From Helicobacter sp. 13S00477-4 (GTDB lineage: Bacteria; Campylobacterota; Campylobacteria; Campylobacterales; Helicobacteraceae), in NCBI RefSeq assembly GCF_002272785.1, contig NZ_MLAS01000001.1, positions 186,001-250,000 of the forward strand: a DNA stretch of 64,000 nucleotides, in the 5' to 3' direction. The position numbers and the translations under genes were made by a program. Shown piece by piece: positions 46,452 through 55,800 of the stretch. The notes under the pieces were generated by a model that had not been told where the DNA came from, searched no databases, and was given only the letters and a program-made list of their open reading frames with translations. Numbering within the stretch: position 1 is the stretch's first letter; the number at the start of each line of letters is the position of its first letter.

Positions 46452-48272
46452 ATGGGCGGTATTTTATCTTCACTCAACACTTCTTATACTGGGCTTCAAG
46501 CCCATCAAGCAATGGTAGATGTTACAGGCAACAATATTTCTAATGCGAGTGATGAATTTTACAGCAGGCAAAGAGTCATCGCTAAGCCTGAAAAACCCAT
46601 CCCTATGGGTGATAAAAATATCGGCAGGGGTGTAGATGTAGAATCTATCCAAAGGATTCATAATGAATTTGTCTTCTCCAGATATTCCAAAGCAGCCCAA
46701 GAACACCAATTTTATGACACAGAATTTGCCAACCTTAGAGAAGCTTCAGCCTATTTCCCAGATGTAGATGGAGTAGGTATCTATAATGATATGGAACAAT
46801 ATTTCAATGCTTGGAAAGATTTATCTAAAAATGCTGGTGATGCAGCCCAAAAACAAGTACTTGCAGAAAATACAGAAATCCTCACCAACAACATCAAAGA
46901 TACAAGAGAAAAACTCACCACATTGCAAAGAAAAGCAAGTGAAGAACTAGAAAGCACTGTAAAAGAAGTCAATGCCCTAGGTTCTCAAATAGCCAAAATC
47001 AATCAACGTCTCAAAGAAATGGAAGATGCCAAAACCCTCAAACAAGCCAATGAACTACGAGACCGAAGGGATCAGCTAGAATTCCACCTCAGAGAAATAG
47101 TAGGGGGTAATGTCTTTAAAAATAACATCAAAACTAATTCTATCAATGATAAAAAAGTAGCTGATTTTGATGATGGGTATGTTTTGAATATCGCAAATGG
47201 ATTCAATATCGTAGATGGTGTGAATTTTCATCCCCTCGCACTAGAAAAACAAAATAACGCACAACACCTCAATCGAGTCTATTTTCGTGGCTATGATTTC
47301 AAAAATGTCGATATAACTGATAAGTTAAACGAAGGAAAAATTGGTGCCCTCATCAATCTCTACAACACTGGATATGATGGCACAAAAGTCGGTAAACTGC
47401 AAAATTATATCAATCTTTTGGATTCATTCGCAAAGGGCTTCATCGAAGCGACTAATGCTATCTATGCACAAGGTGCTAGCCACCAAATCGAAGGAAAAAA
47501 AGTAGATTTTGAAAATGATGAAGCGCTCAAAGACACTAATTACAATATCAAAAATGGTAGTTTTGACCTCATAGCCTATAACACCAATGGCGAACAAATC
47601 GCAAAAAAAACCATCAATATCAACAATATCACAACGATGAAAGATATCATCAAAGCTATCAATGCCAATACTGATGACAATCATGATAACAATGCTTCCA
47701 ATGACTTTGATGATTATTTCCGTGCCTATTTTGATAATGATGCCAAAAAATTTTCTATTCAGGCAAAAGAGCCATCTAAGGGCTATTATGTTTCTATCAA
47801 AGACAATGGCACTAACTTCACAGGAGCCTTAGGACTCAATGCCTTTTTTGAAGGCAAGGATGCCCAAACCATTCGCCTCAATACCAAATACAAAAAAGAC
47901 CCTACCTATATTCGTCCATGGCTAGCACCTATCAATGGAAACTTCGATATTGCTAATATGATGCAGCAGCTCCAGTATGAAAAAGTCGATTTTTATGACA
48001 ATAAACTCAATATCAATCAAATGAAACTCAGTGAATTTTATCAATACCTCAACACCCAACTAGCCACCGACACGCAAAAAACACAGCAAACCCTTGATAC
48101 AAAAAAATCTGTCCTTGAAGCGATCAAAAAAGAACACCTTGCTATTTCACAAGTCAGCATCGATGAAGAAATGGTCAACCTCATCAAATTCCAAAGCGGC
48201 TATGCTGCTAATGCAAAAGTCATCACAGCCATCGATAGGATGATAGATACCCTCTTAGGCATCAAACAGTGA
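46452..48272 (+). CDS. flgK: flagellar hook-associated protein 1
   Basis: 606 residues. N-terminal SLNTSYTGLQAHQAMVDVTGNNISNASDEFYSRQ is the axial-protein D0 signature and the C-terminal SIDEEMVNLIKFQSGYAANAKVITAIDRM the matching half that packs into the hook-filament junction. The central part (residues ~200-500) is variable and holds many Asn/Asp residues. FlgK is exported by the flagellar type III system. TAGGAGGGAGT directly precedes the ATG. Confidence 0.95.
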   Translation: MGGILSSLNTSYTGLQAHQAMVDVTGNNISNASDEFYSRQRVIAKPEKPIPMGDKNIGRGVDVESIQRIHNEFVFSRYSKAAQEHQFYDTEFANLREASAYFPDVDGVGIYNDMEQYFNAWKDLSKNAGDAAQKQVLAENTEILTNNIKDTREKLTTLQRKASEELESTVKEVNALGSQIAKINQRLKEMEDAKTLKQANELRDRRDQLEFHLREIVGGNVFKNNIKTNSINDKKVADFDDGYVLNIANGFNIVDGVNFHPLALEKQNNAQHLNRVYFRGYDFKNVDITDKLNEGKIGALINLYNTGYDGTKVGKLQNYINLLDSFAKGFIEATNAIYAQGASHQIEGKKVDFENDEALKDTNYNIKNGSFDLIAYNTNGEQIAKKTININNITTMKDIIKAINANTDDNHDNNASNDFDDYFRAYFDNDAKKFSIQAKEPSKGYYVSIKDNGTNFTGALGLNAFFEGKDAQTIRLNTKYKKDPTYIRPWLAPINGNFDIANMMQQLQYEKVDFYDNKLNINQMKLSEFYQYLNTQLATDTQKTQQTLDTKKSVLEAIKKEHLAISQVSIDEEMVNLIKFQSGYAANAKVITAIDRMIDTLLGIKQ

Positions 48273-49048
48273 GGAAAAACCTCAAAGAACTTTTAGACAA
48301 ATACTATAGGCTCAAAAACACTCCCTCAGAACTCACACAGGACAAACCTGATCCCCTCATCGTGCTTAAGGATTATCAAAATGATGAGTCTTTTGAAGCT
48401 ATCGCACTTATTTGTGCCCTTTTATCTTATGGAAATGCAAAACAAATCGTCCTCACACTCAAAAAACTCGATTTTTCCCTGCTAAAAACTTCGCTAGATT
48501 CTATCAAAAAAGCAAAATTTCCCTCTTATCGATTCCAAAAAGCTTGTGATATTCAAAATCTCTTCATCATCATCTATCATATCACTCAAACCACAAGCCT
48601 CAAAGACATCATCCTCAAACATTACAAAAAAGAAAACAACATCATAGCTGGAATCTATGGTATTATCGAACACATCAAAGAAAGTATGCAAAGCCTCATC
48701 CCTCAAAGCAAAAGCTATGGATTGGATTTCCTTATCGGTAAAAGTGCCTCAAATCCCAAAGGTGCATCCGCATTAAAACGTTGGAATATGTATTTACGCT
48801 GGATGGTCAGGAAAGATTGCTTAGATTTTGGCTACTGGGCTAAAGATATTGATACATCCCACCTCATACTCCCCCTAGACACACATACTTTCAAAGTTTG
48901 TCAAAAGCTAGGTCTCCTCAAAAGGAAAACTTACGATCTCCAATCAGCCATATTAGCAACACAATCACTCAAAATATTTGATCCAAAAGATCCGATAAAA
49001 TATGATTTTGCACTTTATCGACTAGGGCAAGAAAAAACCTTGACCTGA
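48269..49048 (+). CDS. TIGR02757-family protein (conserved, unknown function)
   Basis: 259 residues starting at a GTG that overlaps the flgK stop (GTGA). Features include ALICALLSYGNAKQI near residue 44, LKRWNMYLRWMVRKD near residue 170, PLDTHTFKVCQKLGLLKR near residue 202 and DPIKYDFALYRLGQ at the C-terminus. This pattern matches a family that I recall as TIGR02757, related in fold to HhH-type DNA glycosylases; the RWxxYLRWMVR and LDTHxxKVxxKLGLxxR motifs are typical. Function is unproven; a DNA repair role is possible. Confidence 0.78.
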   Translation: MRKNLKELLDKYYRLKNTPSELTQDKPDPLIVLKDYQNDESFEAIALICALLSYGNAKQIVLTLKKLDFSLLKTSLDSIKKAKFPSYRFQKACDIQNLFIIIYHITQTTSLKDIILKHYKKENNIIAGIYGIIEHIKESMQSLIPQSKSYGLDFLIGKSASNPKGASALKRWNMYLRWMVRKDCLDFGYWAKDIDTSHLILPLDTHTFKVCQKLGLLKRKTYDLQSAILATQSLKIFDPKDPIKYDFALYRLGQEKTLT

Positions 49049-49115
49049 AATTTTAATAAAACAGATTAGAACTCAATGTTTTTTATGTATAATATCATCT
49101 AAAAAGTTAAAATTT

Positions 49116-51623
49116 ATGAAAAAAATATTTTTGATAATTGGTTGTATTTTCAACCTCTATGCAGAACAATGGACTACTATGCCATCAAATATCCTGCTAA
49201 ATGGCGGGGAGACAAAGACTATAGATGTCAGCTCAAATCCTTTTTATAGTCGTGGCAATGTCAGCTATTCTACAAATGGTACCCCTTCTTCAGAACTCAT
49301 CCTTCAAGCCACAGGTCTAAACCAATCATTTTACAATGAAGGAAAAATCAATATCAAAGCCAACTCAAAACTCACTTTAAAAAATTTTCAGAGTTATATA
49401 ATGGGCTTAAGCGGGAGGAGTGCTTATTATATTGATAAAAATGCCTCATTTCAAGCAAATGGCAAAGAATTCACTATGTTCAAGGGGACTTCATTCTCCA
49501 ATCAAGGCAATACCACCCTCAATCTCTCATCATCTTTGAATAATTCTGGAAATATTAGCAATTCCACTGGTATACTCATCATCAATACCGATAGATTCAA
49601 TAACGATAATTGGGATAATGGAAAAGGCACCTATGGAATCTTTGAAACCACTAACAATGCTACGACTTCTATCAATGCAAATGAAATCAACAATTTTGGC
49701 TATACATATGATGTTGACAATAGTGGTCAAATCATCAATCCTACCACTGACACTCACCTGAATGCAGTATCTGTGCTAAAATCTTCTTCTAGCTCTACGC
49801 TCAACCTAAACGCACCAGATGTCTATAATGGAATAGGTTATAAACAATATGGGATATACCATTCTGGGGCAGCCTACCTCATCGCTGATAATGGGACAAT
49901 CAATGTGCAAAATAATTTAGCTTCAGAAGGCTCAGGCAAAGGCTTGGGGGCAAAATTTGCCTCCTATATCGTTTATTCTCAAGTCTCTGCTATCAATGGA
50001 GGACAGATAAATATTGGGGGTGATTTTAACAACAGAGAATATAGTAATATTTATGTCAATAATGGAGGTTCAATCAACATAACTGGAAACTTCACCAGCA
50101 CTATCAATACAAACATCTACTTCAGTGGAAATGCCTCTGGTTATGGAAAAATCACTGCTAAAAACATCGATGTCAAAGATTCTAAAATGATATTTTATAT
50201 GGGTAGTGCAAAGGCTGATACCCTTTATACCCTACTAGATGCAACGACTTCTTTGAACTTTGATCTTTCTGTGTTGGGCATAAAAGATGTGATAGCCCAA
50301 GATGGCACCCTGAATATATTCTATAAAGCCAATATATCTCAAAATGGCAACCAACTCCAAATAACCTTTCAAGATAAAAATCCTCCTATAGGAGGGGGGG
50401 GTTCTGGTGGTTCTAGCGGTGGTGGAGGGAGTGGTGGAGACTCTAGTGGAGGAAGTGGTAGCACTCAAGAGAGTGCCTCTGATATCCTCTCAAAACACAT
50501 ATCCATCACTCAAAATGAAAAAATCATCATTGATGCCATAGACACACAAAAACCTATTGCAGGTTTTAACATTCGTGATCTAGGCACACAACAAATCAAA
50601 AATCTCGCTACAAATATTGAATCAGGACTTAAAAATTTTACTGATAACAAAAATAAAGCCTCAAGATTGAATTTTGACATCAATAAAACAATTATTTTTG
50701 GTCGTATGGCTAAAATCCAATCAAGGGATGAACTCAAAACCTCATTTTATGAACCCTATGTGCGATACGCAGCCAATACAATCCAAAATCAATCCCTCCT
50801 CACATATACCCCTCCTGAAGCAACAGAACAAAAATCACTTGAAAATGCTATTTATGTGGGCTTATTAGGTGCATACGAGGGAAATACTTCAGCTCTAGGG
50901 TATGGATATGGCATCAATATAGGCTATGATAAAATCATCAATCAAAATTTATTCTTAGGTACATATTTCTCTTACATAGGAGGAGGGACAAAACTAGATT
51001 CACTCGACATCCAAACCCAAGGTTTTCAAATCGGTGCTTATAGCAGTATCAATACAGGAATTTTTGAAAGCAATCTGATTGTAAGCTACAACTATGGCTT
51101 TAATAAATCCAATCGCAATACCTCTCTTCCATCAAATACCTACTCTGCCAAAGCCCTATACAATACAAATTCACTCAATATCTTGGCACAAACTGCTCCA
51201 AAATTTAAATTTGGCAGCCATACTATCAAGCCTTTTTTAGGACTGATACTCAATATGGATTTTAACAAACCCATCACAGAAACCACATCTCCTTTTGATG
51301 CTCAATATGATTTCAAAAATGATGTTTTTCTCAGTGGAATGATAGGCTTAGAATATCAAAAATATATCTCTAATGGCTATTTTTTCATCCGCCCAAGCTT
51401 AGAATATACCTTTTATAGCGATCTAAAATCCACTAAAATCATCTTCCTTGATTCTATCATATCCATCCCTGCCCCAGCTAAAGAAAACTTTGCTTCAGTG
51501 ATCTTAGGCACAGAGCTACCCATTGATAAAAGATTTTTTATCAATATGAATGCCATAGCCAAAGTCTCTAATCAAAAAACATTCATCATCGCTACAACAG
51601 CTTCTTTAAAATTTATGTTTTGA
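49116..51623 (+). CDS. autotransporter with Gly/Ser linker and C-terminal beta barrel
   Basis: 835 residues. Signal peptide (KKIFLIIGCIFNLYA), then a passenger to ~420 rich in Asn, Ser and Thr with repeated short beta-strand patterns (beta helix). A linker of Gly and Ser runs from ~424 to 455 and is partly coded by the G8 run at 50394-50401. The autotransporter barrel is at ~535-835, ending in SLKFMF with terminal Phe. The barrel has the usual layout (YEPYVRYAAN, YGYGINIGYDKI, FLGTYFSYIGGG, LEYTFYS). Type V secretion puts the passenger outside the cell. No catalytic or adhesin domain recognised. Confidence 0.88.
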   Translation: MKKIFLIIGCIFNLYAEQWTTMPSNILLNGGETKTIDVSSNPFYSRGNVSYSTNGTPSSELILQATGLNQSFYNEGKINIKANSKLTLKNFQSYIMGLSGRSAYYIDKNASFQANGKEFTMFKGTSFSNQGNTTLNLSSSLNNSGNISNSTGILIINTDRFNNDNWDNGKGTYGIFETTNNATTSINANEINNFGYTYDVDNSGQIINPTTDTHLNAVSVLKSSSSSTLNLNAPDVYNGIGYKQYGIYHSGAAYLIADNGTINVQNNLASEGSGKGLGAKFASYIVYSQVSAINGGQINIGGDFNNREYSNIYVNNGGSINITGNFTSTINTNIYFSGNASGYGKITAKNIDVKDSKMIFYMGSAKADTLYTLLDATTSLNFDLSVLGIKDVIAQDGTLNIFYKANISQNGNQLQITFQDKNPPIGGGGSGGSSGGGGSGGDSSGGSGSTQESASDILSKHISITQNEKIIIDAIDTQKPIAGFNIRDLGTQQIKNLATNIESGLKNFTDNKNKASRLNFDINKTIIFGRMAKIQSRDELKTSFYEPYVRYAANTIQNQSLLTYTPPEATEQKSLENAIYVGLLGAYEGNTSALGYGYGINIGYDKIINQNLFLGTYFSYIGGGTKLDSLDIQTQGFQIGAYSSINTGIFESNLIVSYNYGFNKSNRNTSLPSNTYSAKALYNTNSLNILAQTAPKFKFGSHTIKPFLGLILNMDFNKPITETTSPFDAQYDFKNDVFLSGMIGLEYQKYISNGYFFIRPSLEYTFYSDLKSTKIIFLDSIISIPAPAKENFASVILGTELPIDKRFFINMNAIAKVSNQKTFIIATTASLKFMF
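50394..50401 (+). repeat. G8 homopolymer in the autotransporter linker
   Basis: Eight consecutive Gs, coding in frame for Gly-Gly plus the first two bases of a Gly. It falls in the linker between passenger and barrel. A one-base change would truncate the protein before the barrel and abolish secretion. Confidence 0.9.
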
Positions 51624-51636
51624 TTATATTTTTGAT

Positions 51637-52326
51637 TCAGTGAAAAAATTTGAGCATAGAGCCTAAAAGTCCAAAACCAATGATGATTGATCCCCCTATC
51701 CAAGCAATGATTTTAAATTTGAATGCTCCAATTTTATCATTAAAATTTGAGGATAAAAGTGTATCAATCTTTTTGTCTAGGGTTTGGAATAGTGTGTCAA
51801 TCTTCTTATCTAAGGTTTGAAACTTCTCATTGATATCTTCTTTGAGTTCAGTCCTCACATTATCGATTTTAGTATCAAGTCTATCAACTTTATCTTCTAA
51901 TCCTTCAATCTTTTCTTCAACTCGAGTGAGCCTTATGTCAACTGAAGTGATTTTTTCATTGAGTCTGTTTTCGACAGCTATAATATCTTCTTTGAGTTCA
52001 GTCTTAGAGTTGTCAACTTTTTTATCAAGCCTGCTAAATCTTTTTTCAAGCTCAGTTTTAAGCTCTGCTATTTCTTTTTCTATCACAACACGCACGACTT
52101 CTAAATCTTTTTTCGTGCTAAGCTCTTGTCCAAGCTCAGCTTTCAAGTGATAGATAATCTCTTGAATATTATTATTGATAGTTTGCTTGATAAATTCTTT
52201 TTGTTCAGATAGTGCTTGTTTGAAAACAAATATGATTGTATCAGCTTGCTTTTTATCAGGAAAATTCGCATAAATTGCATCATAAACTCTTTTATTGGGT
52301 TCATAACCATAATTGCTAGTTTCCAT
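51637..52326 (-). CDS. coiled-coil protein with C-terminal membrane helix (DUF1640-like)
   Basis: 229 residues from the ATG at 52326, preceded by CAGGAGAAGCGT; the upstream in-frame ATG at 52362 has no ribosome site. After ~45 residues starts a long coiled coil (KKDLEVVRVVIEKEIAELKTE ... in parts) with tandem units: KTELKEDI and RTELKEDI, and two adjacent copies of the 11-residue FQTLDKKIDTL. A membrane helix (FKIIAWIGGSIIIGFGLLGSM) ends it. The layout resembles DUF1640/CCDC90-type proteins. Convergent with the autotransporter gene; function unknown. Confidence 0.7.
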   Translation of the reverse strand: METSNYGYEPNKRVYDAIYANFPDKKQADTIIFVFKQALSEQKEFIKQTINNNIQEIIYHLKAELGQELSTKKDLEVVRVVIEKEIAELKTELEKRFSRLDKKVDNSKTELKEDIIAVENRLNEKITSVDIRLTRVEEKIEGLEDKVDRLDTKIDNVRTELKEDINEKFQTLDKKIDTLFQTLDKKIDTLLSSNFNDKIGAFKFKIIAWIGGSIIIGFGLLGSMLKFFH

Positions 52327-52424
52327 ACGCTTCTCCTGATAATCTAGCTGTGATTGTAACATAATTAATCTTTTTTAAATGAGCTTGTTTGTTAAAAATA
52401 ATATGAAGGAATAAAAATTATATC

Positions 52425-52508
52425 TCAATCATCAATGATTTTTCTCTTGATAACATAAATCACATAAGTCAAAATAGCTAAACTAAATATTATCAAGACA
52501 AACTTCAT
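52425..52508 (-). CDS. 27-residue membrane peptide (unannotated small ORF)
   Basis: An ATG with AGAGGAG 6 bp upstream opens a 27-codon frame ending in TGA. The peptide has a hydrophobic core (FVLIIFSLAILTYVIYVI) and a basic then acidic tail (KRKIIDD), like many small inner-membrane proteins. Ribosome site and composition support translation. It lies in the 462-bp gap between the coiled-coil gene and the giant autotransporter gene. I do not recognise a family; it might be a subunit or regulator of a membrane complex, or a chance ORF. Confidence 0.5.
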   Translation of the reverse strand: MKFVLIIFSLAILTYVIYVIKRKIIDD

Positions 52509-52534
52509 TATTTCTCCTCTTTATATTCATTTTT

Positions 52535-52672
52535 TCAGGTAATAATTTCTATCATTAAATCTATGCCCTCCCCGTCAGGATCTCGAAAATAACATTGTGT
52601 CTTCATCTCATATTTGACAAAAAGATAAATGGGTATTAGCGGGCATAAATCTCTGATACTCAATCCAAATCT
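52535..52672 (-). pseudogene. remnant of a glyoxalase/VOC-family gene
   Basis: The last ~46 codons before a TGA read KYEMKTQCYFRDPDGEGIDLM, with the FRDPDGxxI motif that closes VOC (glyoxalase) domains. No start codon or ribosome site precedes, and a stop cuts the frame just upstream, leaving no room for the rest of a ~120-residue domain. I read it as a decayed 3' end. The start of the small-ORF ribosome site lies 7 bp downstream. Confidence 0.45.
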
Positions 52673-52753
52673 CTACTCTGTATAAGCCCCATCCCTCCCC
52701 AAAAAAAGGATTATAAAGAAAATATAAATATTAGGTTTTACTATTGTTTTTCT

Positions 52754-52778
52754 ATGGAGGCACTCTCTAAACCTCCAT
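52754..52778. terminator. hairpin after the giant autotransporter gene
   Basis: ATGGAGG (52754-52760) pairs with CCTCCAT (52772-52778), with an 11-base loop, 47 bp beyond the minus-strand stop. No U tract follows on that strand, so termination is uncertain. Confidence 0.3.
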
Positions 52779-52824
52779 GCACAAACACACAAACGGGTCA
52801 TAATGGGATGAGCTTTTGATAAAT

Positions 52825-55800
52825 TTATTTGACCTCCCACATCACTGAATAAGCTTTAGGATTTTTATCAATAGCTTGGACAATCCTATCAGCTTGAGGC
52901 TTAGCAGAATATACAGCTTGTATATCTTTGAAAGGTCCTATGAGGTACCTTTTAGCCTGCATTGTATTGCCTTTTTTATCTTTATAGGCAAAAGGAATCA
53001 CTCGATAAGAATATTTTTCAAACAACTTCATTATGCTAGGGTCTTGATGGACTAATACCGCTACTTGTAGATACAATCCTTCTTCAGGAGCACATCCTTG
53101 GCAACCTACTTTTAGACTTTTGTTTGATTGATAAGTTTGCTTATTTTTGATGATTTGATTTATCTCAGTGTTGAATCTTTGATCTTTTTGTTGTTGTTTT
53201 TCATACCTGATATTTTTTGCCCTTGCATTTTCTTTAGCACCAAAGCTAAACCTCGCTCCAATATTGAGGTTGTAATCAAAGTTATATACCCCTAAGAAAG
53301 TCCTAGAAATATCTGCATACATCCTCCAGCTATCATTGAAGGCAATGTTAGTGCCTAAAGATAGGTTGAGTTTGTTGTTGCTTGGAGTGCTGCTAAGCAC
53401 AGCAGGCAATATAGCAGAACCAGTTTGCATAATCTTAGTATCTCCCCCTGTATTTATCTCATTGATATAAGAAAGACCCAACCTCACATCAGCACTCAAA
53501 CCTGTGTTGGTCTTGAAAGTTTTGCCTAACACAGCTCCAACACGGCTAATAAGTGCATTATCACCCATCAATGTCGCTGAGTAATCTGAACCTGAAACTG
53601 TCATATTGTATTGAGAACTACCAATATAGCCATAGATAAGCTCAACTTGTGGCTCAACAAAATACCCTAATGTATAGATATTCTTAGGTGCCCCAAATAC
53701 TTGAGTCATCAAAGTATCAAGCCCATATCGATAGCCTACCTCACCACCCAATAAGAAAGCATTAGAATAAACACTATCAGCCGGAGAAGTGATGGTTGGC
53801 TCTTTGATTGAAATCCTTTGGCTTAGGTTGAGGTATTTCATACTCGCATCGACATAAAATCCATTGTCCATCACATAAGTATTATAAATCCCAAGACCAA
53901 GATTCCTGCCTGAATTGCTATAGCCTGAACCTTTTGAAGTGAGTAAAGTAGCCTCTGCATCGACACCTAGATAATTCACACCGCCCAAAACATCAAACTT
54001 ATAGTCATACCCAGCTTGGAGTGTGGTATAGAAATCTTCATTACCAGATTTATCACTGCCCAAACCATTGATGACTCTAGCCCAAGCCCCTTGATTAGCT
54101 CCTATACCTCTGAGTTCTCCCATCCTTAGGTTCAGATTATTAGTCGCGATCCTAAAGCCACGATAAAAAGTATTCAAAGACTCTTGAAGAGGATTTACTC
54201 TAGCTGTATCAGCATTGATCAAAAACCCATCCAATGTATATTGACTATTATCAATATCACGATTATATGCTCCTGTTGTAGGATTATAAGCTGCTTCTTT
54301 GGTGATATCTTCATTAGTATCATCTTTTTTATATTTATGCACAGATATGATAGGAGTGATATCATATATACCAGTAGTATAACCTTCTGGCACAAAATAA
54401 TTATCTCTAATATCACTGTTAAAATCCGCCAAGACAATAGGAGTGAAGCCTTTATAATCACCACCTTCTAAAAATACTTGGAGTTTATTACCGCTAGCTG
54501 CTTCTACTTTATTAACACTCAACTTATCACCTACACCATCAGCTGTATCTACACCCATACGAATCAGACCAAAGCCCATTGTCAAATGATCTACATAAAG
54601 GGAATGGAAACTATCATTAGACGCTATAGTGCTATCACTCACAGCTCCACTCAAGAGTGCCCCAGTGGTATTTGAATATGTATTAGAGCCTAATGCCCTA
54701 CCCCCACGCAAATCTATCAAGCTGATATCATCAGGCACAAAACCAATAGGCTCTAAACCATTTGTATTGAAGTTCTTAGGATTACCATACATAATAAGCT
54801 CTTTGACAAATGAGTTATCTGTTACGATCCATTTCCCACCATATATTTTCTTTCCAATATCTCCAAATACATATTTATTATTGCTTGTTTTTACTTTTAC
54901 AAAAGTTTGAATCGTTGCGTGATCAGTAGAAGTAGTATTTTGTAGCTCAGAGACATCTGTATCTTTGATAGATCCAATCAAACTAGTACTCCCATCAAAT
55001 CCTTTTATGGTCGCTGCTTTCTTATTAGAATCTAAATCAATATTAGCAATGACAGGAGCCTTATTATTAGCAAAGGCAGAGAAGTCATAAACAGAGTTGC
55101 CATTTTTGTTCGCTATGTCCACCCTAGAGCCTACACCAAACTTCGCATCGACTTTAACAATAGTAGAAATTTGTCCTATGACTTTGGCATTATCTATACT
55201 GATGTTTTGATCTTTTGAAGTTTCATTATACATATCAGTAATATTACCTATCAAAGTGCTATCTCCACTGAAGTTAAAATCCCCTTTTGTATATGAGCTA
55301 CCATTACCATTCATAACATTATTTATCGTTGTTTGATTGAGATCACCGACATTGTCAAAAGTATATGAAGAATCTTTGGAGCCATCATAAATCTTCAAGC
55401 TATCTTTATTGAAGCTATTGTCTCCATCAAAATACACAGTCTTCTTAGCATCTCCATAGATTTTATGCCCATTGAATCTCCCTGTATTATCAAACCTCAA
55501 ATCTAAGGCAATATTTTTTGATAGATCGCTTGTATTTGTATTTTTAAGGTAAATATCCCCTGTGATTTCTGTACCAGCCACACCAATTGTGCCTTGAGAC
55601 ACTTGAATGGGTTTTTTATCACTATCAGTATTTTTAGGATTGATAGTGGTATTGAGCACGTCTATGATATTTTTTGGTTCAGTCTCAGATCCGCTTTGAG
55701 ATAAGTCTAATTTAGGTAGATGCGAAAAGATATAAGAAGAATCTTTAGAATCATCACTCTCTTGGATAGAGCCATCCATTTTATAATCACTCGCTGCATT

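Noticed and set aside
54184-54471. Plus-strand ORFs of 60-95 codons across the giant autotransporter
   Set aside because: These are shadows of the minus-strand frame, rich in Ile, Ser and Cys as expected from antisense reading of repetitive coding DNA.
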